Assembly (NCBI RefSeq): GCF_900457465.1
Contig: NZ_UAUU01000002.1
Span: forward strand, 806,001 to 870,000
DNA: 64,000 nucleotides
From: Sphingobacterium multivorum
GTDB lineage: Bacteria > Bacteroidota > Bacteroidia > Sphingobacteriales > Sphingobacteriaceae
Reading direction: 5' to 3'
The notes beneath the pieces are model-generated. The model was not told where the DNA came from. It ran no database searches and saw only the letters and a list, made by a program, of their open reading frames with translations. Of the stretch, positions 1 through 8,719 are shown in pieces (the first letter of the stretch is position 1; each line of letters opens with the position of its first letter). The position numbers and the translations under genes are program-made.

Positions 1-171
1 CTGCACTGGGAACAAGGAGGCTTTGTCCTTTATTATAAGCGTCTGGAGAGCGGAACATTCATGCCGCCGAAGGTAAAAAACGGAGAATTGTCCTGGAGCG
101 ACCTGGTACTGATGGTCGAAGGGATACAGGTGGTAAAAAGTATTCAAAAAAGACGTTTTTCTTTACCTTAA
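1..171 (+). CDS. tnpB: IS66 accessory protein TnpB (Orf2), C-terminal part
   Basis: The open frame enters from the left edge and ends with TAA at 169-171. It reads LHWEQGGFVLYYKRLESGTF and continues for about 35 more residues, matching the conserved core of IS66 Orf2/TnpB (W-x-x-x-G-F-x-L-Y-Y-K-R-L-E-x-G-x-F). TnpB is a small protein of unclear biochemical role needed for IS66 transposition. It lies 49 bp upstream of tnpC in the usual IS66 order. Only the last 56 residues are visible, so intactness cannot be judged. Confidence 0.85.
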   Translation: MHWEQGGFVLYYKRLESGTFMPPKVKNGELSWSDLVLMVEGIQVVKSIQKRRFSLP

Positions 172-220
172 AAATGGACTTAAAATAGGAATAAAGGTAT
201 CTTTTGAGTATCTTTAGGGT

Positions 221-1738
221 ATGGAAACAGCACTGGAAAACCTATCAAAAGAAGACCTTCTGAAAATGGTTTCCAGTATGTCCAAACAGAATGAACTCCT
301 CCATCAGGAGCGTGAGATTCTTTCACAGGAGCGTGATTACCTGAAAGCTCAGGTGGAGATGCTTCAGCGTATGCAGTTCGGACAGAAGCGTGAGCGCTTT
401 GAAGGCGATCCTGATCAGACGATGCTCCCTTTTAATGCAGAGCCTGCTGAAGCAGAGCAGCAACAGGAAGAAATCAAAGAAAAGATCGAGTATGTCCGTA
501 AACGTCCCAATCATAAAGGACGCGCTAAATTACCTGCCCATCTCCCTGTAGTCGAGATCGAGATACACCCTGAAGGAGACCTTTCCAAAATGGTCTGTAT
601 CGGCAAGGAAATTACCGAGGAACTGGAGTGCGAGCCTGCAAAGTTCTATATCAAACGTTACATCCGTTATAAATATGCAGCTAGAAACGGAAATGGCGTA
701 TCCATCGCCGAACTGCCTGAACGGGTCATCGATAAAGGAATTGCAGGGCCGAGCTTACTGGCGATGATATTGGTAGGTAAATATCAGGACCACCTTCCGC
801 TATACCGGCAAAAACAGATCTTCGCAAGGGAAAACATACAGATCCCATCCTCAACCATCGAAGGATGGACCAGACAGGCCCTGGAAAAACTGGAACCATT
901 ATATGAACAGCTGGTCTTCGATACCAAATCTCAGGGCTATCTGCAGGTTGATGAGACCCCTATAAAAGTACTGGACAGCGATAAAAAAGGAGCTGCCCAT
1001 CAGGGGTACTTTTGGGTCTACCATTCGCCTTTGGATAAAACGGTACTGTTCGATTATAACCCTTCCCGTGGTGGTCATGTACCTAAATCCATGCTGGATA
1101 ACTTTAAAGGATATCTGCAGACGGATGGGTATGCGGCCTACGAAAAGTTTGGCAAAAAGAAAGACATCACCCATCTGGCCTGCTGGGCACACGCACGCCG
1201 TGAGTTTGAGAAGGCCCTAAAGAATGACCCGGCAAGGGCCCAAAAGGCACTGCTGATGATACAGGAACTTTATAAAGTTGAGCGAAAAGCCAAAGAAGAA
1301 AAGTTATCACCCGATAAGATCAAGGAGCTGCGGCTGAAAGAATCGCTCCCGGTTATCAACGAGCTGGGCAAATGGATCTTTGATGAAATAAAGGACACCC
1401 TGCCCAAAAGCCAGATCGGGAAGGCTATGGCCTATGCATACGTACGTTGGGACATGCTCTCGGAATATCTGCGCGACGGGAATCTGCAGATTGACAATAA
1501 CCTTATCGAGAATGCCATTCGCCCTGTTGCTCTGGGACGCAAAAACTGGCTGTTCGCCGGAAGCCATGAGGCAGCACAGCGATCAGCAATGATCTACTCT
1601 TTCTTCGCTATCTGCAAAAAGCATGAGGTGAACCCATTTCTGTGGTTAAAACATACGCTAATGAATATAGCGTCAATAAACCACAAGAATATAAAAGAGC
1701 TTTACCCACAGAACTTCAAAAAATCAACTGATATGTAG
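221..1738 (+). CDS. tnpC: IS66-family transposase TnpC
   Basis: This 505-residue protein has the full IS66 transposase layout. An N-terminal coiled leucine-zipper-like segment (about residues 1-60, heptads rich in L, E and Q) is followed by the zinc-binding/helix-turn-helix region and the DDE catalytic core. Candidate catalytic residues are the Asp in YLQVDETPIKVL, the Asp in GYLQTDGYAAYE and the Glu in DNNLIENAIRPVALGRKNW. The C-terminal segment after the last motif (SHEAAQRSAMIYSFFAICKK) is also typical. Length is normal for the family and there is no internal stop, so the enzyme may be active. The last residues (KKSTDM) are not family-like and may be encoded by flanking DNA. Confidence 0.95.
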   Translation: METALENLSKEDLLKMVSSMSKQNELLHQEREILSQERDYLKAQVEMLQRMQFGQKRERFEGDPDQTMLPFNAEPAEAEQQQEEIKEKIEYVRKRPNHKGRAKLPAHLPVVEIEIHPEGDLSKMVCIGKEITEELECEPAKFYIKRYIRYKYAARNGNGVSIAELPERVIDKGIAGPSLLAMILVGKYQDHLPLYRQKQIFARENIQIPSSTIEGWTRQALEKLEPLYEQLVFDTKSQGYLQVDETPIKVLDSDKKGAAHQGYFWVYHSPLDKTVLFDYNPSRGGHVPKSMLDNFKGYLQTDGYAAYEKFGKKKDITHLACWAHARREFEKALKNDPARAQKALLMIQELYKVERKAKEEKLSPDKIKELRLKESLPVINELGKWIFDEIKDTLPKSQIGKAMAYAYVRWDMLSEYLRDGNLQIDNNLIENAIRPVALGRKNWLFAGSHEAAQRSAMIYSFFAICKKHEVNPFLWLKHTLMNIASINHKNIKELYPQNFKKSTDM

Positions 1739-3187
1739 TTCATAGGCCGGATACATAGCTTTCAATTCGAAATTTAAATGATCATCGTCGTCTTTCTCCA
1801 CCACAACCTTAAATTGAGGCACATGATGAGCGGTATTAGAAATAAAAACTGTATCCTTGTTTAAAGGTTCAAGGTCTATGTGAAAGGATGTTGACAATGG
1901 AATCAACATACGCGTAAAGAAGTCTTCATAGTCCCGCTTTAACACCGTTATTTTAGTAGAAATACTGTAAAAGAAACGTAATAGAAACTCCTTTTGAAGA
2001 TTATCAACAAAAAGACACTCGTCTTCATTTAGATTGATAAAGAAGAAATTGGACCGACATTCGGATGTATAGTCTTTCAACTCCTCTCCTTTGTAGACAA
2101 GAATTAACGATAGAAGCAGGTGATCGCTGCCTTCTTCCAAATGAAATTTCAGACTAAGATCATCGCCCGCCAAAATCACATTCCGATACGTTGTACGATA
2201 TTTGGATGGATATTTGAAGTTTTCAATTGTAGTTTTAAAATTATTTCTATCGACAAAAGCAACACGTAATCTTTGATCCGATTTTCCTTCCAAAAGTTTA
2301 CGCCAAGCACTGATGATAAAATCCTTCTCCACACGATCAGCGTCATTTCGCATCTCATCTTTTTCCCTATCCCCTAATTGTCTTTGTGGACTTTTGGAAA
2401 AAGCTAAAATCTTACGACATAAATCGATTTTTAAAACATCACTATCAGCAAAATTCGCCAACTTATTACCAAATTCTCCTAAATAATTTATCTTACTGTT
2501 TATTTCAAAAGGTATTAAAAAGGGTAGTCTGTCCACCTGATGCTCTCTAGGAATAACATACATAAAATTCGGAAAAGGCGCCTCATGCTGTTCCATCCAT
2601 CGGTTTTCAGATGCTGCATCTAGCAATTCCGATTCAAGCTCCTGGTGGTCGAAATAATTATATACCTGACCAAATTGATTATGATTTTCAATACAAACCT
2701 TGTCCTTGCGGTGATATAGCCTAGAAATACCCAATTGAAAGTACTTATGCTGACTTTCGGGTAGGATGGCAATATCTTTTGCATATAAATCATGTAAGAA
2801 TTTATTACTGACTAAAAACTTACGATAAAGTCCAATAATTACATAATCACACAGACTATCATGGCGCTTTTTACAATCGCACTTAACCTTCAATCCGATT
2901 TCTTTGATCTCGAGATCAATTTTGAGATATTTGTTTTTATAATTTCCGTCTTTTCTTAGAGAAAATGGCCATTTAAACTTGTTGACTTTGATTATCCTAA
3001 CGCTGTAACTATAAAGGTGGAAATCTTTCAGTGGTGTTTCTCCTTTATAGCGCTTAAGAAAGTAGTCTGATGAAATATAAAGATCCTCTTGGTTTTCCCA
3101 AGGAATAATAAAGCTATTCTTCTCTTTGTCAGGTATAATCGGAACGACATCTGTTACTAACTCCAGATTTTCAACACTATTTTCCAT
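1724..3187 (-). CDS. SWIM-like zinc-motif protein, possibly N-terminal part of a SNF2-type helicase cut by IS66
   Basis: The 487 residues carry no signal peptide or membrane segment. Residues 103-113 read CDCKKRHDSLC, a CxC-x7-C cluster like a SWIM zinc finger but without the usual final His. The C-terminal half (for instance NEDECLFVDNLQKEFLLRFF, then LKRDYEDFFTRMLIPLSTSF) has the feel of the region preceding the ATPase domain in Bacteroidota SNF2-family helicases, where SWIM fingers are common. That assignment is by eye only. The frame stops within a few codons of the IS66 tail, so the ATPase part may have been separated by the insertion. It starts 10 bp after the stop of the HEPN gene, so the two are probably one transcript. 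Function unproven. Confidence 0.55.
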   Translation of the reverse strand: MENSVENLELVTDVVPIIPDKEKNSFIIPWENQEDLYISSDYFLKRYKGETPLKDFHLYSYSVRIIKVNKFKWPFSLRKDGNYKNKYLKIDLEIKEIGLKVKCDCKKRHDSLCDYVIIGLYRKFLVSNKFLHDLYAKDIAILPESQHKYFQLGISRLYHRKDKVCIENHNQFGQVYNYFDHQELESELLDAASENRWMEQHEAPFPNFMYVIPREHQVDRLPFLIPFEINSKINYLGEFGNKLANFADSDVLKIDLCRKILAFSKSPQRQLGDREKDEMRNDADRVEKDFIISAWRKLLEGKSDQRLRVAFVDRNNFKTTIENFKYPSKYRTTYRNVILAGDDLSLKFHLEEGSDHLLLSLILVYKGEELKDYTSECRSNFFFINLNEDECLFVDNLQKEFLLRFFYSISTKITVLKRDYEDFFTRMLIPLSTSFHIDLEPLNKDTVFISNTAHHVPQFKVVVEKDDDDHLNFELKAMYPAYELHIS

Positions 3188-3197
3188 AAATCCTCCT

Positions 3198-4925
3198 TTA
3201 TTGTTTATTGGACTTAACCTCCGATTTCAGCTCCATATACCGTATGCTCTGATCGCAGAGATCGACAAAGAAATCCGTAATTTCTTTCGCTTTTGACCTA
3301 AAATAGTCCATATCAAGCTGAGCCAATGGTGAAGGAAGCTCATAGACTCGCCCTTTCATTTGTTTTAACAGCTCTGCATTCAATATTTCCTCCACCTCAT
3401 TTCTTGCTGTAAAAAATTCTTTCACCTTTTTATCACAGATACAGGTCCAATCCACCAGATCTGCAATGGTGACATTCATTGGCGCATAACCGATTCGGAG
3501 ATATAGATAACTATATAGTCCAATAGAAGTCAACTGATTTAAAAATAATACAGCCAATTGGGCACTAGAAAGGCCTTCAGAAGAAAAAACAGCCAAAAGA
3601 TCCTGCATGAGTTTTGAATTCCGCACCCATGAAATTGAGGTCTTAAATAAGGTACTATGCCAATCGACAGGTACAACCGAATAAGTCGGTTTATAACGCG
3701 AATGGCGGTAGAGAACAACAGATTCATTCCAGATCGTATGGGAGAAACGGCTACCCCCGTTTAGTTTTGTCTCCAGAAAATCCGTATTCAAAAAAGCTAC
3801 AACTGCAGTAACTTGACCGTAAGCGACTTTTCGAAAGTGACAGTGACCTATTTTCTTCTTTATCACAACAAGGTAGATCTCTGCTTTTCCATTTTCCTGA
3901 CGAGGAAAATCAAACAGCCCTTTTCCATGGGCATCGCTGACGTAATAATTGAGCAGCATCATTTGTTCGGGGTTATTTTCCTGGCGGATCTGATGCAACA
4001 ACTCCTGTACATCGCTCTGATATTGCGCTGGCCAAGGGAAACTATGAAAGTCTGCACCAGCTTCAACTTGCTCTTGTTCCTTCATTTTAGCCAACTTGCT
4101 CTTTTCTAGCGCCGCTTGAGCAGCGCCCTCTGCGGCCACAAGCGCATCGTATACGGCCTGCAAGGCTTCCGTAAAGTAGCGGAACAACTTTTCTATTGCA
4201 GCCTGCAATACGAGACAACGATCATATAGTTGCGAAGCATCTACGGCTGAAATATCCAGGTCTCTATTTTGATTAACGGCATTAAAAGAATTATCCAGTA
4301 ATGCAAAACGCATCTTATCTTCGTCTGCCTCTCCCATAAAGACCGATTTGAACATCGGAAAATGCGTATGCAGGCTCCGAATTCGACTGTCAAGACTATG
4401 TACATTATTTCCCTTACCTTCTACCATTACTTGAAGCAGTTTCAGATGACTTTCCAAACTTTGGTGAACCATAAATAAGGCACGCGGATAATTGGCTATT
4501 TCTGCAAATGTTTGTGCTCCCTGTAAAAACTCCGCGGATACAGCAGTCGCCTTCTCATAATACTTTTCCGAGAGATCCAATATGCCACGTATTTCCTTAC
4601 CTTTAATGATGAGAGAACTACTTCGTGTACTACTAAAAATCTCATGCTGAGGCAAGATCGCATAACAATAAAATAAGCTCCCAAGCTTTATTTTATTCTT
4701 CAATTCTGGCGCAAAAATCAATTCAAATGAAATGTTCTCCTGATCCATCAAGCACAATTCCACAATAGGTTTTAGCACTTTGTGTGAAAGTCCACTCACG
4801 GGTTTAAGCGCTAAAACTAAATGATGCGATTCCTGATCGAGAAATTGATATTTAACGACATAGGCACGATCGAGATCCATACGCTGGGAAAGCCGATCAA
4901 TAATTAATTGGCTATTAATTTCCAT
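3198..4925 (-). CDS. HEPN-domain protein with degenerate MNT-like segments
   Basis: I chose the ATG at 4925 (MEINSQL) instead of the longest frame, giving 575 residues. Residues about 112-260 form a HEPN-like helical domain with the helix NYPRALFMVHQSLESHLKLL and a following NVHSL motif. Residues 1-110 resemble a nucleotidyltransferase (MNT) fold without the GSx(n)DxD active site. The pattern seems to repeat: a strand-rich segment near residue 330 (KAEIYLVVIKKK, then NGGSRFSHTIWNESVVLY) is followed by a second helical domain to the C-terminus. HEPN domains are often RNases or toxins and MNT partners often antitoxins. Here both are fused and apparently degenerate, so activity is uncertain. Probable operon with the SWIM-like gene downstream. 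Confidence 0.6.
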   Translation of the reverse strand: MEINSQLIIDRLSQRMDLDRAYVVKYQFLDQESHHLVLALKPVSGLSHKVLKPIVELCLMDQENISFELIFAPELKNKIKLGSLFYCYAILPQHEIFSSTRSSSLIIKGKEIRGILDLSEKYYEKATAVSAEFLQGAQTFAEIANYPRALFMVHQSLESHLKLLQVMVEGKGNNVHSLDSRIRSLHTHFPMFKSVFMGEADEDKMRFALLDNSFNAVNQNRDLDISAVDASQLYDRCLVLQAAIEKLFRYFTEALQAVYDALVAAEGAAQAALEKSKLAKMKEQEQVEAGADFHSFPWPAQYQSDVQELLHQIRQENNPEQMMLLNYYVSDAHGKGLFDFPRQENGKAEIYLVVIKKKIGHCHFRKVAYGQVTAVVAFLNTDFLETKLNGGSRFSHTIWNESVVLYRHSRYKPTYSVVPVDWHSTLFKTSISWVRNSKLMQDLLAVFSSEGLSSAQLAVLFLNQLTSIGLYSYLYLRIGYAPMNVTIADLVDWTCICDKKVKEFFTARNEVEEILNAELLKQMKGRVYELPSPLAQLDMDYFRSKAKEITDFFVDLCDQSIRYMELKSEVKSNKQ

Positions 4926-5469
4926 ACTAAATGATTTAAGGTTAAAAAATCGGCGCAATAAAACAGACCAACAGATCAAACTGTTAAAGACCATTATTGC
5001 AAATAATCAATACTTAATTTGTAAAAAAGATAGTATAATATCCAAGGAGACTACATAGGGTCAACACGTTTTATTAGATAGACGTTCGCCCCTTGGCTTT
5101 TTAGGAAATACCAGCACCACAATTAAAAATGTATCGAAACTTTCACTTCATGAAAAAGTAATGAGCTACCGCTGGTAATTTGGTAACTAAACACTTTGTA
5201 ATTCAATTACAAGAAAAACAATAACAATACAATTATATAGTTAATATATACAAATATATAAATTAACAATTTAAAAACAAAATATTTTTTTAGATTTCAC
5301 TTGTGTATGTTTAAAAATAGCCAATAAGTAAATCCAATAGAGCTTTAAATACACGAATTATAGTTCGCGAGAAGCGAATTGTAAACAATCGACAGATTAC
5401 TTATATATTTCCGTTATCTTTAGCGGAATAGATCTTTAATAATTGCTATAGAACATAGCATTTACAGTT
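4926..5469. other. AT-rich intergenic region between divergent genes
   Basis: About 540 bp separate the HEPN gene (reverse) from the DKNYY lipoprotein (forward). The stretch is very AT-rich around 5180-5290 and contains no credible ORF or RNA gene. A small hairpin (TTCGC-gagaa-GCGAA) lies near 5364-5378 and a possible -7 element (TATCTTTA) near 5415. It presumably holds promoters for both directions, but none is clear enough to place. Confidence 0.4.
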
Positions 5470-6561
5470 ATGAACAGTAGCTTAAAAATGGGAATCCTAA
5501 GTGCTTTGATAAGTCTACTCCTTTCCTGCAAGGAGCAGGTCAGTCCTTTATCTGAAGACTACTATAAAAAGAGCGGCGCGATTTATTTTATACCGGGCGG
5601 CAATGGTTTTGAAAGAGGGTCGAGAAAGACCGTTGCCGATGTAGCTAGTTTTTCAGTGATTAAAGAGGTCTATGCCCGCGATAAGGATCGCGTCTATTTT
5701 ATGGGTTGTCCCCAAGAGCTGGTGGATGTAAAGACCTTTCAACTGAAAAACAGGATTCCTGTCGATCAACAACACGTATTCAAGTTTGAAGGTTTTGCGT
5801 CGGCTACTTCCGATTGCAACCAAAACCAGCTTACCATTATTGATGGAGCCGATCCGGCAACTTATACGACGTTATATGATCAACTGCCGGCACTAGCTAA
5901 AGATAAAGCACATTACTTTTATAAGTATCAACCCCTTCACGTCGACTATGCGACTTTCAGCGTTATCAACAGCAACTTTGTAAAAGATAAAAATCAGCTT
6001 TATGTTGTTACGGACAAAGGTATTCTTTCGCTGCACTACAAAACTGCTCGCGTTGAGGCGCTCAATGCAGCATATATCCTACTGGATGGTAAAAAGTTAC
6101 TTTATTATGAACCTCATCAACATATCGGCCTGTTGGAAATCAATATTCCTTCGTCAAATAAAATCAAATTCCTTAATGAGAAAACAGTAATCATTGATCA
6201 ATTGATAGTTATTTCGGGAAAGAAATTTGGATACCCTGCGGTCGATCCGGGCAGCTTTGAATTATTAGAAGGATCAAACGGAAACGCCACTTGGTCACGC
6301 GACAAAAATCATGTCTATTATAAGCAACAGATATTTTCAGAAGCAGATCCAAAGACTTTTGAGGTCCTCAAGTTTGCCGTCGCCAAGGATGCCAAACATA
6401 TTTTCATTGGCAATAAAATATTCAACGGACCAGATGTAAAAAGTTTCAAAAAGGTTGATAAATCTCGGGTGAACCATGATTTCGAAGATGACCTTGGCAA
6501 CAGATACTGGTATCAAACCAATAAAGGGGAGGTTATTTTGGTTCCGGTTACAAAGAAGTAA
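5470..6561 (+). CDS. DKNYY-family lipoprotein
   Basis: The 363-residue protein starts with a lipoprotein signal whose lipobox is LLSC (Cys 23). The mature part holds spaced repeats of the DKNYY family: DKDRVYF, DKAHYFY, DKNQLYV and DKNHVYYKQQIFSEADPKTF, each followed by a segment in which a value is attached to a residue such as P/A-x-T/S-F. These are extracytoplasmic proteins of unknown function, common in Bacteroidota and in oral and gut bacteria. The gene stands alone, with a degraded Fic gene downstream on the other strand. Start and family are well supported; the role is not known. Confidence 0.85.
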   Translation: MNSSLKMGILSALISLLLSCKEQVSPLSEDYYKKSGAIYFIPGGNGFERGSRKTVADVASFSVIKEVYARDKDRVYFMGCPQELVDVKTFQLKNRIPVDQQHVFKFEGFASATSDCNQNQLTIIDGADPATYTTLYDQLPALAKDKAHYFYKYQPLHVDYATFSVINSNFVKDKNQLYVVTDKGILSLHYKTARVEALNAAYILLDGKKLLYYEPHQHIGLLEINIPSSNKIKFLNEKTVIIDQLIVISGKKFGYPAVDPGSFELLEGSNGNATWSRDKNHVYYKQQIFSEADPKTFEVLKFAVAKDAKHIFIGNKIFNGPDVKSFKKVDKSRVNHDFEDDLGNRYWYQTNKGEVILVPVTKK

Positions 6562-6590
6562 TAGAAGCACCGAGGACTTTACGCCCGGCG

Positions 6591-6796
6591 TTAAGAAAGT
6601 ATGAGTTCGTACCGTACAGATCTCCCATGTCCCAACTGTTCAACTATCCCCAGTTCCTGCAACCTTTGCAGATCCCTAGTCGCAGTAGCTTTTGAGGTCC
6701 GTGTAATAGAAATATATTTTTTTGCAGTCATCCCGCCAATAAAACCTTCAATTCCATGCTCAAATTAGGCCACTCTTTATATTGCCAGTTATACAT
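6591..6796 (-). pseudogene. Relic of a Fic/DUF4172 family gene with internal deletion
   Basis: Reverse-strand reading from the ATG at 6796 gives MYNWQYKEWPNLSMELKVLL, the start typical of DUF4172-Fic proteins (M-x-x-W-Q-x-x-x-W-P-N). It then meets a stop. In another frame the sequence at once continues as FIGGMTAKKYISITRTSKAT and on to RDLQRLQELGIVEQLGHGRS, the C-terminal winged-helix of the same family, ending with TAA at 6591-6593. The central Fic AMPylation domain (HPFxxGNGR) is missing. The gene therefore kept only about 20 N-terminal and 50 C-terminal residues. This is true decay by deletion, unlike the one-base indels farther right. Confidence 0.75.
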
Positions 6797-6797
6797 A

Positions 6798-6873
6798 TTG
6801 AGCCGATTTAAAAATCTAATCGGCTCAAATATAAGTAAAATTTGAGCCGATTAACCAAATTAATCGGCTCAAA
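6798..6873. promoter_or_regulatory. Two tandem palindromes, probable operator of the lost Fic gene
   Basis: Two perfect inverted repeats share the half-site TTGAGCCGATT. The first has arms 6798-6808 and 6818-6828 (11 bp, 9-bp spacer). The second has arms 6841-6854 and 6860-6873 (14 bp, 5-bp spacer). They end 2 bp before the start codon of the reverse-strand Fic relic. Such placement suits an operator bound by a homodimeric winged-helix protein, perhaps the Fic protein itself, but this is inference. The 255 bp to the right, up to 7128, show no gene I can support. Confidence 0.6.
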
Positions 6874-7128
6874 GGAAAAAGCATATTCATTATTGGCCTC
6901 TCTTGACGATAATTTACAAATCCAGCAAGGGAAAAATTCCCTTCCTTTTGAATCTTCAAGATAATCACTGAAATCGGCTATTTTTCTAACGATTGTTTCC
7001 CCTACTTTAGCTTCCAAACCCAATGGTTTAGTAAGCGTATAGTTTAAATACCGGTAATCAACAAGCTGGTAACCGCAGCAATACACGGGCTACTTACAAA
7101 CAACCAGATTCAATTTATAGAAAAAAGG

Positions 7129-8592
7129 ATGATCAAATCATTATTGCTAAGTATAACAACTATGCTATGTATCACAGCATGTGCACAGGAATCCGCCATA
7201 ATCACAAAAAATGACCGGGTTAAATGGATTCCCTATCAAACCAAAAACAAGCAGTTTGTCTATGTCGACAGCGCATTCCAGAAGAAGCTATCCCAAGAGT
7301 TCCATTGGGCTCAGCCTTTCACGTCCACAGGATATGCACTGGTAGCCAATGAAAAGGATCAAACGGGGATCATTAACAGCGAAGGTGAATTTATCGAACA
7401 TTATTCCGACACAGATTTACAGCTCTTAGACATCAAGCAGCTGACTCTTCTGATGAAACGCCAGGAATACGAAAAGAAATTGTCCTTCTGGAAATGGGAC
7501 TGGAATATCCTAAGCAGTTATATCAAGAAAACAGCTACTTATGTCAAGCTTGAAATACGGGTATTGGAAAGTAATCAGATTCTGCTGAAAAAAGATATTC
7601 CTTACGATGAGAACGAATATAACCTTGCAACTTACCCCTTAAACGACAAGCATCTGATCCTCAATGGGAACCTGTATCTGCTAAAAGATCAAAAACTTAA
7701 GAAAATAGAAGAACACATTGAAATGCCCTTGGAAAACGGACGTTATATTCCAGCATCAGCAAACAGTTTTACCATCCTTGATATCCGAAGCAAAAAACCG
7801 GTTTTATCCGCTTTGACAAGCATAGACAAAATAGACCTTCTTTGGAAAAATGAGGCCATACAACTCGATTCTATCAATCAGGAGCGCTACAGCCCAGCAA
7901 TCCCCAAACTACTAAAGGACAATAATACAGGCAGCATATATGCCTTTCCACAATACGACAAAGCTTTTCCAAAACAAATTAGACAAGCCAATGCGACACA
8001 GATTGCCTTTCTAAAAGAAATATCCTTAGTTTATTCGGTGACTAATTCGCCCTATTTTATTCTAGGCAGATTTAACTACGATCATGCCATCTGGGCTTAT
8101 GATTGGTTATTTATGGATAAAGATGGCAACTTATTGGACACCATCAAAGCCCCGAACTTCTATATCCTGGATCAGGTGGGTAATTTGGTCTGGCCAGACA
8201 AACACATGTTACTCACCTCGAATGCCCTGGAAAAGAATTGGAAAACCGGAAAAATAAAATACATCGATTCATCAGAAGATCTTTATTTAATTGATGTAAA
8301 ACGAGGTGATCTAGAACCTACAAAAGGCCTATGGAATTCAAGTGCAAAGACTTGGGATATAAACCCCGATTTCGAACATATTGAAACCTTAGATGGTAAA
8401 CGACAAATCTTTGCATTACAGGAGCATAAAGATGGTCGCTATACTTTATACAACAACAAGACAAAACAACGAATCGGCAACAAAAGCTACATGACCATCA
8501 ATCCCAACGGGTGGGTACAACATAAAAATGAGTGCAATCGGGACGACGGCTATTTTATTGACATTGCTACGGGCAAGGAATATAAAGAATAA
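7129..8592 (+). CDS. Hypothetical lipoprotein, WG-repeat-like N-terminal part
   Basis: The 487-residue protein has a lipoprotein signal (MIKSLLLSITTMLCITAC, lipobox ITAC). After it the text PFTSTGYALVANEKDQTGII, followed by NSEGEFI, resembles a WG repeat (G-x-A-x-V-x-x-x-x-x-x-G-I-I-x-x-x-G). The rest looks like an irregular beta-propeller or beta-rich protein: YSVTNSPYFILGRFNYDH, then WLFMDKDGNLLDTIKAPNF. I do not recognise a named family for the whole. It precedes the sigma-factor gene with a 127-bp gap and seems separately transcribed. Its surface location (lipid-anchored) is well supported; the function is unknown. Confidence 0.6.
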   Translation: MIKSLLLSITTMLCITACAQESAIITKNDRVKWIPYQTKNKQFVYVDSAFQKKLSQEFHWAQPFTSTGYALVANEKDQTGIINSEGEFIEHYSDTDLQLLDIKQLTLLMKRQEYEKKLSFWKWDWNILSSYIKKTATYVKLEIRVLESNQILLKKDIPYDENEYNLATYPLNDKHLILNGNLYLLKDQKLKKIEEHIEMPLENGRYIPASANSFTILDIRSKKPVLSALTSIDKIDLLWKNEAIQLDSINQERYSPAIPKLLKDNNTGSIYAFPQYDKAFPKQIRQANATQIAFLKEISLVYSVTNSPYFILGRFNYDHAIWAYDWLFMDKDGNLLDTIKAPNFYILDQVGNLVWPDKHMLLTSNALEKNWKTGKIKYIDSSEDLYLIDVKRGDLEPTKGLWNSSAKTWDINPDFEHIETLDGKRQIFALQEHKDGRYTLYNNKTKQRIGNKSYMTINPNGWVQHKNECNRDDGYFIDIATGKEYKE

Positions 8593-8692
8593 AAATATAC
8601 CGCTCAATCTCAGCAAAAATTACCAAGATTAATTTATAACAGACAAAATATACTCTTTAAGATTTATTAACTTTAAAGGAATACTGAGTTAT

Positions 8693-8700
8693 TAGCTTTG
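8693..8700 (+). promoter_or_regulatory. -7 promoter element (TAGCTTTG) for the sigma-factor gene
   Basis: TAGCTTTG matches the Bacteroidota -7 consensus TAnnTTTG and lies 19 bp before the GTG start of the ECF sigma gene. A loose -33 match (CTTTA) lies about 20 bp farther upstream. Confidence 0.5.
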
Positions 8701-8719
8701 TCCAATTAAAACTGATCTT

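Larger units (their letters stand above)
1..1740 (+). mobile_element. IS66-family insertion sequence, right part only
   Basis: The window opens inside an IS66-type element: the end of tnpB is followed by tnpC. The left end and any tnpA lie outside. I could not find a convincing right terminal inverted repeat. IS66 members normally carry some noncoding sequence and the repeat after tnpC, but here the tnpC stop at 1736-1738 overlaps the 3' end of a reverse-strand gene. The element is therefore either truncated at its right end or its border lies at about 1725-1740, inside the neighbouring gene. The exact border is an estimate. Confidence 0.75.

Noticed and set aside
6808..7086. Reverse-strand frame of 92 codons (MYCCGYQLVDY...)
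   Set aside because: Starts at a GTG, overlaps both palindromes at its end, and has no recognisable family text; it is most likely chance or decayed DNA.
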